From: Hydrangea macrophylla
Taxonomy: Eukaryota; Streptophyta; Magnoliopsida; Cornales; Hydrangeaceae
DNA: 64,000 nt
Reading direction: 5' to 3'
NCBI GenBank assembly: GCA_033977485.1
Contig: CM066984.1
Span: forward strand, 32,283,501-32,347,500
The notes under the pieces are model-generated. The model did not search any database. It saw nothing but the letters and a program-made list of their open reading frames with translations, and was not told the origin of the DNA. Position numbers and translations under genes: made by a program. Positions 24,053 to 34,627 of this stretch are shown piece by piece; within the stretch, counting starts at the first letter, position 1; each line of letters opens with the position of its first letter.

Positions 24053-25657
24053 TGTTTGCACCTAAAAAATACATTTTTTAAAGTAAAAATCAGTAGAGGC
24101 CGATTGAAATATTTAAATCGGACATACAGACCGATTGCAAAAATTAGGAGCCAAGTGACTGGTTAAAAGTCAGTAAGGCCGAATGAGTTTTCATAATTGG
24201 ACTAATTGTGTTTCATCGGGCTGCCTTCATAATTGCTCGGGCTGTGGTCATCATCTATTCAGCCCGACCTGACTTCATCACTTCGGACCATTATGAGTAT
24301 TGTGCCAGAGTACTTGATTGATGGGTGGGCCACCACCGTAATTACTTAGGCCATGTGCACTTGCTTTACCAAATTTTGTCAGTACTACCTTATTGCAATT
24401 TGGTCACTTTGACTAACCATTGTATAAATATGGTTCATTCAATTAGCCAAGTCAGCTGCATTAAAAATCAGCTTGAGCTTTGTTTGGAAGTTGCACCTCA
24501 ATCGGGCATAAGAGATGCGCAGAAAAATTGTGTTGATTGCATCAACCAAGTACCATGGTGGGCCACTTGGATTGATCCCAATTAATATTCAGTAGGCATT
24601 GAGAAGGGAAGTCATGGTATCGGGCTTGGCTTTTATTTTAAGTCATGGTATCGGGCTTGGCTTTTATTTTAAGTCATTTTATCGGGCTACATGCAATTCA
24701 TATGCGCATATCTTTTCTAGTATTTCAATTGCCACATGGAATTGGTTCAGCCCGTTTGGCCGTTCAAGATATATGTTTGGGCTACCTGTTATTTTGGCCA
24801 TCAGTATTTAAGTCACCCACTGTGAGAAGGATTTTGGCTGACGTATGGAATGTTATATTCTTATTCCTAAAGTATCTCTACTTGATATTATCAATTATAT
24901 TGTGGAGATATTTTGGGAAGATAAATATACCATATTGTAATAATATTGTAATATTTTTTAGGAGATAATATTGGTGATTAATAGTCTTGATATTATCTTT
25001 TATGGAAAGATATTACCACATTATGTAAGTATATATCTTTTACTTGGAGGGGAAGCAAGACGTACAAGGCCAACATGTGGACCACATTCAATATATATAT
25101 ACGCACATATATATATATATATATATATTTGCAGATATGGAAGGTTTCAAGATATAGCAGATTTTAGCAGTTTATGGAAATAAACTGGTAATTTTTACCA
25201 GATAATGATTCATCAGATTTCCTACCTAATCTAGAAGACCTCCATGGCCGCTATAAATACAGCAGGCTGGCCAAGCTGCAAGGACTCCGCGTCTCTTCGA
25301 TACACCGCATTCAACCGCATCCAAATGCATCCTTTAGCATTCTTAGTTTAGGCAAATAAAGCAGTCTTTTATTTTCCTAGTTTTCAATTACTTCTTGTAA
25401 TTTCTTTTCTTTAATTAAATAAAAGTCTATTTTATTTAATTCATCTTTCATCACTTGTATGGCTTGTGTGCTTCAATACTGCCATAGGATCTTAGGCCAA
25501 GGGTACTTTCCTACTTGGCCATCACAATCGTTTTGATAGAAGTCAGATTTCCAAACCTTGTGTATCACTCACACAAGTGACTTAGGAAATTTTGTTTTAT
25601 TAGTTTGGGCCTACCTAACAAGGCTCTGGCACGCCCAAATAAATATTATAGCAAACA
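24053..25657 (+). repeat. Left LTR of the non-autonomous element
   Basis: 1605 bp. It has a tandem pair of GTCATGGTATCGGGCTTGGC units near 24611-24672, a TA-repeat near 25090-25130, a TATA box at 25251-25260 and AATAAA-like signals at 25356-25440, so promoter, R and U5 can be placed. Confidence 0.9.
25250..25262 (+). promoter_or_regulatory. Putative LTR TATA box
   Basis: GCTATAAATACAG fits the plant TATA consensus. The right LTR carries the same sequence near 28237-28245. Transcription would start about 30 bases downstream. Confidence 0.6.
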
Positions 25658-25659
25658 AT

Positions 25660-25678
25660 TTGGCACGCCCAGTGGGAC
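25660..25678 (+). promoter_or_regulatory. Primer-binding site, TGGCACGCCC type
   Basis: It begins three bases after the LTR and reads TTGGCACGCCCAGTGGGAC. The priming tRNA should end in GGGCGTGCCA; I could not assign it with certainty. Confidence 0.65.
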
Positions 25679-25687
25679 CGCCAAGTG

Positions 25688-26638
25688 ATGAGCCAAGCAT
25701 ACCGTGAGACATGGCTGCAATTCTACCGCGACCAGGTTCGTTGCAGGGACGAAAAAATAAGCCTTCTTGAAGGTTTAATTTCTCATCTCAACTTCAAAAG
25801 GATGATGCTCCATTGCGATTCATTCTGCCAAAAGTTGGGATCGCCATGGGATTTGCAGCTGGGTCATCGGCTTAGTCGTGAAATAAGCCGATATGAGGAT
25901 GAAATCGGTCAACTAAAAACTGAGATTGACCGATTAGAGACCGATAGACAATTTTTCAACAATGAAATCGGTCTCCTTCTTGCCGTAAGTGGAGCAGAAG
26001 AGCCAGCACCTTATGGAGAAAATTTCATGTCCATGGAAGATTTCTTAAACGGTAGCTGGAGGGAAAATCCTAGCAGTTTTCCTAACAAGCCGCTCGGGGG
26101 GCAAGAAGATGGCGAAAAAATAATTTCTAAGGAAAGGCCGAGTGATCCCGTATCGACCATAGACCCTCCTGCTGTTGAAGAGGACGATGAAGCGCTCGGG
26201 GGGCAACTTATAAACGAGCCTCAAAATTCTGTTGAGGCCGAAGAGGAAGAGAGTGACTCTGATTCGGCCATAGGGCCTCCCGTTAGTGAGGAGGACAATG
26301 ATGAAAACCCCATTGTTGACAAAGAAATCGGTGATAAGCCGCTCGGCGGGCAAGCTTCGCAGAGACCGGTTGAAATTAAATCGGTCCATGAAGCTTTTGA
26401 AAATATTCTTTTGAGGAAACTCAGCCTCAAGGAATTGTTTAATTTTTTCGGTCTCTTTGTAATGACCGATTATTATTTTTATTTCAAGCCAATTAATTAT
26501 TTGGCTTGGGTTGATTTACATCCACGATGGCTGTGTGGATGTCACCAAAAATTGGCAGTGATTTGGTGGTTGTTTCTACACCAATATTATTATCAAAGAA
26601 GACTGAGAAAGGTATTGAAGACCGATCTAATTTTTTAA
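25688..26638 (+). CDS. Uncharacterised coiled-coil/acidic-repeat protein of the LTR element
   Basis: 316 codons start at the first ATG, 10 bases after the PBS. Residues about 20-105 are heptad-like and rich in Glu, Lys, Arg and Leu (for example REISRYEDEIGQLKTEIDRL), predicting a coiled coil. Residues about 135-225 are acidic and contain a motif Leu-Gly-Gly-Gln three times, each in an imperfect repeat with a Pro-Pro, Glu-Glu-Asp unit between. The last 80 residues are rich in Phe, Tyr, Trp and Leu. No zinc knuckle, protease, RT or integrase motif exists. It might be a diverged Gag or one of the extra ORFs known from Tat-lineage elements. The frame is intact although the element is non-autonomous, which suggests a role in cis or recent origin. 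Function unknown. Confidence 0.75.
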   Translation: MSQAYRETWLQFYRDQVRCRDEKISLLEGLISHLNFKRMMLHCDSFCQKLGSPWDLQLGHRLSREISRYEDEIGQLKTEIDRLETDRQFFNNEIGLLLAVSGAEEPAPYGENFMSMEDFLNGSWRENPSSFPNKPLGGQEDGEKIISKERPSDPVSTIDPPAVEEDDEALGGQLINEPQNSVEAEEEESDSDSAIGPPVSEEDNDENPIVDKEIGDKPLGGQASQRPVEIKSVHEAFENILLRKLSLKELFNFFGLFVMTDYYFYFKPINYLAWVDLHPRWLCGCHQKLAVIWWLFLHQYYYQRRLRKVLKTDLIF

Positions 26639-27026
26639 ATCGGTCATATTTTTTTTTAAGTTCCAGACTGGAGGCAAAAGGAAAGAATTGGTATGCGCAG
26701 GTGTGTGATTGCCGATGAAATCAAAAGGCTAGGTTAATTCAGTCCAAGCAGTGCACGTCCATCGTTGGTAAGATTGGACATGAGTGGGGCCAAAGCTTTT
26801 GGTTATTAGACTAAGGTGATGTGTATACATGCTTTGGTCAAGGTTGTAAAAGGTTCTGTCAGGAGGGCCCACCATTAAGAGTTTGGCAGATTAAAAGGAG
26901 AGAAATTTGCCTATGGTCTTTACATTTGATGGGACTGTGTAGTAAGGCCAATAGCAGTTTAAAGGTAATCGGTCTCTAGAAAAAAAATATGGCTATTCAA
27001 AATTCAAGTTTTTTCATTTTAAACAG
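26639..27026 (+). other. 3' untranslated internal part of the non-autonomous element
   Basis: Non-coding DNA between the ORF stop and the purine tract. Several short copies of ATCGGTC occur here and in the ORF, but no structure was recognised. Confidence 0.5.
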
Positions 27027-27039
27027 CCAGGGGGGCAAT
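27027..27039 (+). promoter_or_regulatory. Polypurine tract of the non-autonomous element
   Basis: CCAGGGGGGCAAT precedes the right LTR. The core GGGGGGCAA also occurs in-frame in the ORF at 26097 and 26199. Confidence 0.75.
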
Positions 27040-28642
27040 TGTTTGCACCTAAAAAATACATTTTTTAAAGTAAAAATCAGTAGAGGCCGATTGAAATATT
27101 TAAATCGGACATACAGACCGATTGCAAAAATTAGGAGCCAAGTGACTGGTTAAAAGTCAGTAAGGCCGAATGAGTTTTCATAATTGGACTAATTGTGTTT
27201 CATCGGGCTGCCTTCATAATTGCTCGGGCTGTGGTCATCATCTATTCAGCCCGATCTGACTTCATCACTTCGGACCATTATGAGTATTGTGCCAGAGTAC
27301 TTGATTGATGGGTGGGCCACCACCGTAATGACTTAGGCCATGTGCACTTGCTTTACCAAATTTTGTCAGTACTACCTTATTGCAATTTGGTCACTTTGAC
27401 TAACCATTGTATAAATATGGTTCTTTCAATTAGCCAAGTCAGCTGCATTAAAAATCAGCTTGAGCTTTGTTTGGAAGTTGCACCTCAATCGGGCATAAGA
27501 GATGCGCAGAAAAATTGTGTTGATTGCATCAACCAAGTACCATGGTGGGCCACTTGGATTGATCCCAATTAATATTCAGTAGGCATTGAGAAGGGAAGTC
27601 ATGGTATCGGGCTTGGCTTTTATTTTAAGTCATGGTATCGGGCTTGGCTTTTATTTTAAGTCATTTTATTGGGCTACATGCAATTCATATGCGCATATCT
27701 TTTCTAGTATTTCAATTGCCACATGGAATTGGTTCAGCCCGTTTGGCCGTTCAAGATATATGTTTGGGCTACCTGTTATTTTGGCCATCAGTATTTAAGT
27801 CACCCACTGTGAGAAGGATTTTGGCTGACGTATGGAATGTTATATTCTTATTCCTAAAGTATCTCTACTTGATATTATCAATTATATTGTGGAGATATTT
27901 TGGGAAGATAAATATACCATATTGTAATAATATTGTAATATTTTTTAGGAGATAATATTGGTGATTAATAGTCTTGATATTATCTTTTATGGAAAGATAT
28001 TACCACATTATGTAAGTATATATCTTTTACTTGGAGGGGAAGCAAGACGTACAAGGCCAACATGTGGACCACATTCAATATATATATACGCACATATATA
28101 TATATATATATATTTGCAGATATGGAAGGTTTCAAGATATAGCAGATTTTAGCAGTTTATGGAAATAAACTTGTAATTTTTACCAGATAATGATTCATCA
28201 GATTTCCTACCTAATCTAGAAGACCTCCATGGCCGCTATAAATACAGCAGGCTGGCCAAGCTGCAAGGACTCTGCGTCTCTTCGATACACCGCATTCAAC
28301 CGCATCCAAATGCATCCTTTAGCATTCTTAGTTTAGGCAAATAAAGCAGTCTTTTATTTTCCTAGTTTTCAATTACTTCTTGTAATTTCTTTTCTTTAAT
28401 TAAATAAAAGTCTATTTTATTTAATTCATCTTTCATCACTTGTATGGCTTGTGTGCTTCAATACTGCCATAGGATCTTAGGCCAAGGGTACTTTCCTACT
28501 TGGCCATCACAATCGTTTTGATAGAAGTCAGATTTCCAAACCTTGTGTATCACTCACACAAGTGACTTAGGAAATTTTGTTTTATTAGTTTGGGCCTACC
28601 TAATAAGGCCCTGGCACGCCCAAATAAATATTATAGCAAACA
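27040..28642 (+). repeat. Right LTR of the non-autonomous element
   Basis: 1603 bp and nearly identical to 24053-25657. Differences include a shorter TA repeat and about eight substitutions. Confidence 0.9.
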
Positions 28643-28871
28643 ATGGTAATATATATATATATATATATAATTTTTTATTTCGTTGATGTCAACACTAACC
28701 TCCAATTAACTATCAAAATTTTAATTCTTTGCAAAGTTTAGAAATATTTAATAAACAAAAACGTTGCACACGCAACCTTCTTGGCTAGTATTACTATAAT
28801 TAAAAATAAAACTATTTTCCTTCCTCTCATGCTTCCAAGTGAAATTTCTTATGGAGCATTATTTTCTAAGT
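28643..28871. other. Intergenic, (TA)n and AT-rich
   Basis: It starts with the ATGGT target copy, then a TA dinucleotide run (28651-28669). No gene is seen. Confidence 0.5.
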
Positions 28872-29037
28872 AAAGATTGGGACACACCTAAAGAGATACC
28901 TTTTGGAACACGACCCAAAAGATGGGCCTATATCTCTCCTGTGATGTCACTGGACCCCATAGTGACACAGGAAAGAGATAGACACATCTCTTAGGTTGTG
29001 TCAAAAAAGTTGTGTCTTTTGGTGTGTCACAAGTATT
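28872..29037. mobile_element. Possible MITE with imperfect inverted ends
   Basis: GGGACACACCTAAAGAGAT at the left and the reverse complement of the right end (GTGACACACCAAAAGACAC) form imperfect terminal repeats. The centre folds through CCTGTGATGTCACT and AGTGACACAGG. No certain target duplication was defined. Confidence 0.4.
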
Positions 29038-29189
29038 ACCCTTATTTTCTAGCTCTTTGCCACATGGAATTTCCTAAATTTTTTATTTTTTTTATTTCTT
29101 TCTTTTATATTTTATCAAATATTTGCCAAATTCAATGGAGCATTTAAGTTTTTAATTAGTCACCACATCCAATGGCATATACTTTAATT

Positions 29190-29740
29190 TGTCACGCCCC
29201 AGTGTAGCAAAATAAGAAAAAAATTTCATTTCCGTTTTGGAGCCATAGGTCATGACAGGTGATGGATCGCTTGTCCTGTACTGAACACGTGTCAAGAAAA
29301 GATCAAGGCAGTTTGGAAAAATAGTTGGAATACGTGGTAAATGGAGGAAGCCGTTATTTTGAAGGCATATAAATAGAAGAGGAGATGGAGAAGAAGGACA
29401 GATGCAACCACGCATACACCTATTCAGAATGCATTTTTGTTGTCATGTCTTTCCTTTTCCTTAGGAGTAGAATACCACTTCAAAGTTTTCTTCGAGGTTA
29501 GGATCTGTACTTTCCTTCATTTTAAATAAAGTATGTCCTTCTTTTACTATTTTACAGTCGTTACAGATAATTTACATTACATCTCGCAACTGTTTGTCAA
29601 TTCTACATGACACAAGTTCTTTTAATTAAGGCATTCGAACAATCACAATTGGCCTGGTGAGGCGCATTTGGCTTACACAATCACACTAACATATTGGCAA
29701 CTTGCTTGCCTGACACGCTTGCACACACAAAATTACACAA
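29190..29740 (+). repeat. Diverged Tat-type LTR remnant
   Basis: It shares ordered blocks with the LTR at 33.9-34.6 kb: a TATA box (CATATAAATAGAAG near 29366), GAGTAGAATACC, AATAAAGTA, GGTGAGGCGCA, and TTGGCAA...TTGCTTGC...ACACGCT...GCACAC. Similarity stops at the U5 end, and no PBS or internal sequence follows. It is probably a solo or truncated LTR; exact ends were not determined. Confidence 0.5.
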
Positions 29741-30179
29741 ATATCCTTCGAAGGATATAAAGCCAAACAGAAACTAACTAATGTGCATATTAAATAGCAT
29801 GTTACTATTGGTATGCTAGGATATGAAATCACTGCAACTATCTATTAGTTGTACCTAGGCTAACAAAATAGTTTTGAATGCCCAAACTCACCCAAGCCAA
29901 CCTGGAGAATAACCACTTTGGACTTGGCAAAAGTCATTGTGGGTTGAAACTGGGTTGAATAAATAAAATGTATAGTTTGAAAATGGGTTGAAAATGGTTA
30001 ACCATTTGATAACCATTTCATTTTTTTTTTTGTTTTTGTATTAGAATTTTTTGTGTTCATTTTAAAGAAAGAAAATAAAATTTGCGTTTGGTAACTTTTG
30101 TTTTTTAAAAGAGAGAGAAAAAAAAAAACAAAAAACAAAAACAAAAAAATGCGTTTGGGAAACTACATTTTTGTGTCAA
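29741..30179. other. Flank of the foldback array
   Basis: Non-coding, with several GGGTTGAA repeats (29940-29995) and homopolymer-rich DNA (30010-30150). GGACTTGGCAA near 29920 loosely resembles the reverse complement of the region near 33890 (GGGCCTGGCAAT), so both could be ends of one large hAT-like element containing the array. This is weak. Confidence 0.35.
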
Positions 30180-33075
30180 AATTTCATAACTACTTAGTAA
30201 ATGACTAATTTGCCCTTAAAACTTCAAAATGTCATTATTTGTCCCAAAAAAAAAAATCAAAATTTAACGTCTTCAAAGTCTATAAGCTCATATTATTATG
30301 AAAATCATTTTGGAATCTAATAAATATATACGTCATAAAATGACCAAACTGCCCTTGGAGCTTACATATAAGAAGTTAACATTGTTAAAATCATCAATTA
30401 ATACGGAGTGATCAATTCCTAGGTTTTTCGACGTTCTGGATCCAATGGTAGAGTCCATTTGGCCTGAATATATTTGTAAAATGACTATTTTGCCCTATAA
30501 ATTTCAAAATGTCATAAGTTGTTAAGACTAAACTAGAATTGAATGCCCTCAGAGCTTGTGAGGTCATATTTAGGATAAAGAACATTTGGGACCTAAAAAG
30601 TACATATATGGTAAAATGACCAAACTGCCCTTGGGGATTACATATACGAAGTTAACATTGTTAAAGTCTTCAAATAATACAAAGTGGCTTACTCTGAGGA
30701 TTTTTGACGTTCTGAATCCAATGGTGTGGTCCATTTGACTTGAATATATTTGTAAAATGACTATTTGTCCTTAAAACTTTAAAATGCCATAACTTGTTAA
30801 AATAAAATCAAAATTTAACGTCGTCAAAGCTTGTGAACTTATATAATTATGAAGAACATTTTGGAACCTAAAAAGTATTAGATCGTAGAATGACCAAATA
30901 GCCCTTGGAGCTTACATATAAGATGTTAATATTGTTAAAGTCATCTAATAATACGGAGTGACCTATCCCAAGGTTTTTCAATGTTCTGGATCTAATGACA
31001 GGGTCCATTTGGTCTAAATCTATTTGTAAAATGACTATTTTGCCCTTCAAACTTCAAAATTCCATAACGTACTAAGACTAAACTAAAATTAAACGTCGTC
31101 ATAGCCTGTGAGCTCATATTAAAATGAAGAACATTTGAGGACGTACAAGTATATATATATACGGTAAAATGACCAAATTGCCCTTGGAGCTTACTTGTAA
31201 TAAGTCAACATTGTTAAAGTATTAAAATAATACGGGGTGACTTACTCTAAGATTATTTGACATTCTGAATCCAATGCAGGGTTTGACCTGAATACATAAG
31301 GGCAAAATGATTATTTTACTCATAAAAATTCAAAATGTCATAACTTGTTAAGATTAAATCAAAATGCCTTAAAAGTACATAGATTGTAAAATGATCAATT
31401 CTGTTGAAATCTTAACAAGTTATGGGTTTTTAAATATATAAGGTCAAAATAGTCATTTTATAAATATATTCATGCAAATATAGCTCGGCATTAGATTCAG
31501 AATGTCGAAAATCTTGAGCTAGGTCACTATGTATTATTTGAAGACTTTAACAATATTAACTTCCTATATGTAAGCCCCAAGGGCAATTTGGTCATTTTAC
31601 GATCTATATACCTTTAAGGTTTCAAAATGTTCTTCATAATAATATGAGTTCGCATGCTTTGACAACGTTAAATTCTGATTTTATTTTAACAAGTTATAGC
31701 ATTTTAAAGTTTTAATGGCAAAACAGTCATTTTATAAATATATTCAGGTCAAATAGACCATGCCATTGGATCCAGAATGTCAAAAAATCTCAGGATAGGA
31801 AACTCTGTATTATTTGAAGACTTTAACAATGTTAATTCTGTATATGTAAACCCCAAGGGCAATTTGGTCATTTTATCATCTATGTACTTTTTGGGTCCCA
31901 AATGTTCTTTATTCTAAATATGACCTCACAGCTCTGACGGCGTTCAAGTCTAATTTAGTCATAACAAGTTATGACATTTTAAAATTTAAAGGGCAAAATA
32001 GTCATTTTACAAATATATTCAGGCCAAATAGACCCTACATGCCTACCATTGGATCCAAAACATCGAAAAACCTAGGAGTTGATCACTCCGTATTAATTGA
32101 TGATTTTAACAATGTTAACTTCTTATATGTAAGCTTCAAGGGCAATTTGGTCATTTTACCATATTTGCTTTTAGCTCCCCCAAATGGTCTTAATATTAGG
32201 ATGATTTTATAGGCTCTGACAACGTTCAATTTTAGTTTAGTCTTAACAAGTTATGGCATTTTGAAGTTTGAAGGGCAAAATAGTCATTTTACAAATAGAT
32301 TCAAACCAAATGAACTTTGTCATTGGATCCAGAATGTCGAAAAACCTTAGAGTGGGTCACTCCGTATTAATTGATGATTTTAACAATGTTAACTTCTTTT
32401 ATGTAAACTCCAAGGGCAATTTGGTCATTTTACCATATACTCCCTCCGTCCCATAATAAGTGTCCATATTTCCTTTTTTGGATGTCCCACAATAAGTGTC
32501 CACTTTCCTAAATTGGCATATAGCTTTTACTTACTTCCCAAAACTACCCTTATAATAAAGACAAAGGAGCATTTATTTGTGGTCTCAAAACAAGCAAAAA
32601 TTCAAACACTCATCGCATCTAAGGGTAAAATTGGAAAGTGAACCTTTAATGAACCAAAAAATCTAATATAATAGAACTTTCTTAAACAATGTGCAAAATG
32701 CAAGTAGACACTTATTATGGGACGGAGGGAGTATATGCTTTTTAGCTCCCCAAATGATCTTAATATTAGGATAAGTTCATAGACTCTAATGACGTTCAAT
32801 TCTAGTTTATTCTTAACAAGTACTAGCATTTTGAAGATTGAAGGGCAAAATTGTCATTTTACAAATAGATTCAAACCAAATGAACTCTGTCATTGGATCC
32901 AGAACGTCGAAAAACCTTAGGGTAGGTCACTCCGTATTAATTGATGATTTTAACAATATTAACTTCTTATATGTAAGCTCCAAAGGCAATTTAGTCATTT
33001 TACCATATATGCTTTTTAGCTCCCCAAATTTTCTTAATATTAGAAGTTTATAAGCTCTGACGACGTTCCATTCTA
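30180..33075. repeat. Foldback array of about nine 276-bp repeats
   Basis: Four units read in the plus direction; the shared core AA(A/T)(C/T)(T/A)GCCCTTGG lies at 30346, 30622, 30896 and 31175. Five units read in the opposite direction, with CAA(G/A)GGCAATTT at 31579, 31854, 32137, 32411 and 32981. Spacing is 274-283 bases once the 292-bp MITE at 32440 and its TA duplication are removed. The arms meet near 31390. Each unit contains AACATTGTTAAAG-like, ACGGAGTGA-like and ATTTGTAAAATGACTATTTT-like blocks. No ORF is conserved between units. The transcript could fold into a hairpin over 1 kb long. Confidence 0.85.
32440..32731. mobile_element. Stowaway MITE, TA target duplication
   Basis: It begins CTCCCTCCGTCCCATAATAA and ends with the inverse, TTATTATGGGACGGAGGGAG. 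TA flanks it (32438-32439, 32732-32733). These ends are the hallmark of Stowaway elements mobilised by mariner-type transposases. It lies within the foldback array between the fourth and fifth inverted units. It is 292 bp and non-coding. Confidence 0.93.
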
Positions 33076-33264
33076 GTTTATTCTTAACAAATACTAGTAT
33101 TTTCTTTTCTTTTCTTTTTTTTTTTTCCAAATTTTTTTAATTGAATTTTGTTTTTGAAAGAAAAAATAGTAAATTTTTTTTTTTTTTTAAATAATAATTT
33201 TGGTGGGGTTGGCAAGTCAACCCGGGTCAACCCATATTTGACCTATATTTTTATGGGTTATAAA

Positions 33265-33818
33265 TAGGGGTGGCCAAACGGCCCGTGGCCCGCTTAGCCC
33301 GCCCAGTCCGGCCCTAATTTTTCCGGGCTTAGGCAAAGATATTGGCCGTTCAAGCGGGTTTGGGCAATCAATTTTAGGCTCGATCAATTTTAGGGCCGGG
33401 CTTGGACATAGCATATGAGGCCCGCTTTGACCCGGTCCGGCCCGACTATTAGTAAAATATGTTTATTTTTTGTATTTTCTATTATATAATATATAAATTA
33501 ATATAATTTTACATAAGATATTCAATGTATATGCATTATTACAAGAGTTTTTATTGCATTTTTGTGAATATTGTGTCTTAATAATCATTCTAAACATTAT
33601 TTATGTTAATTTTTTTTTTAGTTCAAGTTTTTAAAAATATAAAATAAAAAAAAATAGCAATAGGCCGGCCCGCGGTCCGGGCTTGGGATTTTAGTGGTTG
33701 GTGCCCGGCCGAGCTTGGGCAACCAATTGTAGGCCCGCCACGGGCCAGGCCGGGCTTGGGCAAAGTCACTTACCTTTAGTATAGAGTGCAAACCCGGCCC
33801 GGCCTATGGCCACCCCTA
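33265..33818. mobile_element. Non-autonomous hAT-like element, TSD GTTATAAA
   Basis: Terminal inverted repeats TAGGGGTGGCCAAACGGCCC and GGCCTATGGCCACCCCTA bound 554 bp. An 8-bp duplication GTTATAAA flanks it (33257-33264, 33819-33826), as expected for hAT insertion. The ends are rich in GGCCCG-type subterminal repeats. There is no transposase. Confidence 0.88.
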
Positions 33819-33905
33819 GTTATAAATGGTTTGAAATCATTTTAACCCAACCTATTTTGACCCAACCCATATTTACCCATATCCAACCAATTGCCAGGCC
33901 CAGTT

Positions 33906-34590
33906 GTACCTTACACTATTTGAAATAAAATTTTAATGTGTTTGTGATAAAAATATCCAACCAATGTGGAAGTGACATGTGAGATTCGATGTGGTTGGTT
34001 GAAATGGATATGGCGCAAGAACAGTTATGAACAGTTTTGCTGACTCATTATGTTCAAAATAGTTAACTGCTAAGGGACACGTGTTGATCATGGTGGAATA
34101 ACTAAAAAGCAGGTGTCACTTCAAGGAAACGCCACGTATAGAAGCAGTTATTAGCTTGAAAAGAAGAGGGAACATTCAAATAAGACTGCTGGGAGGCCTC
34201 GACGTTTATAAATAGAAGGATTTGGTGTTCAAGAAAAGATCCTTCAATCAACATCAACATATATCTTTCAATACGTTTACTGCATTTTTATCTAGGCATT
34301 TAGATTTAGAAGTAGAATACCTTTGAAGTCATCTTCAAGGTTAGATTGTAGTCTGTTTAATCTAATAAAGTAGTTTGTTACTTTATTGTTTTATTTATTG
34401 TTCTTACTTAGGAGTAGTTGTCCATTAGTTAGTTCGAAGTGCTTTAATTAGTTAAATCTTTACACGTTTGAAGTCCGTATTAAGGCATCGAACACCACCA
34501 CAATCTGTCTGGTGAGGCGCAGTTTGGAACACACACATTGGCAATTTGCTTGCTGGCACGCTCGCACACTTATAAATTTTTCAACCAAAT
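33906..34590 (+). repeat. 5' LTR of the Tat-lineage element (borders approximate)
   Basis: This region lies upstream of the PBS and gag and shares U3-R-U5 blocks with 29190-29740. It has a TATA box (TTTATAAATAGAAGG, 34206) and AATAAAG near 34363. The start cannot be fixed because the partner LTR lies beyond the window. Confidence 0.6.
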
Positions 34591-34593
34591 ATT

Positions 34594-34613
34594 TTTGGCA
34601 CTCCTGGTGGGAC
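34594..34613 (+). promoter_or_regulatory. Primer-binding site of the Tat element
   Basis: TTTGGCACTCCTGGTGGGAC has the same layout as the PBS at 25659 in the non-autonomous element. The corresponding tRNA was not assigned. Confidence 0.6.
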
Positions 34614-34627
34614 CCAAGTGTCAAAAG

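Larger units (their letters stand above)
24053..28642 (+). mobile_element. Non-autonomous LTR element with one novel ORF, TSD ATGGT
   Basis: LTRs 24053-25657 and 27040-28642 start TGTTTGCACC and end GCAAACA. ATGGT flanks both sides (24048-24052, 28643-28647). A PBS and a purine tract sit in the right places. The internal region is only 1382 bp and encodes no protease, RT or integrase. Its sole long frame encodes 316 residues of unknown function. About nine LTR differences (near 0.6%) indicate a young insertion, so it is mobilised in trans. The PBS (TTTGGCACGCCCAGTGGGAC) has the same form as that of the Tat element at 34594, which suggests a Tat-lineage partner. Confidence 0.92.

Noticed and set aside
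24325..25183. Short ORFs in the LTR at 24-25 kb (and copies at 27-28 kb)
   Set aside because: They overlap promoter and repeat DNA and differ between the two LTRs only by drift; no domain recognised.
26045..26430. Antisense frames opposite the 316-codon ORF
   Set aside because: They are shadows caused by the composition of the acidic repeat region.
30868..33130. Small ORFs in the foldback array
   Set aside because: They recur only because the 276-bp unit recurs, and are broken differently in each unit.
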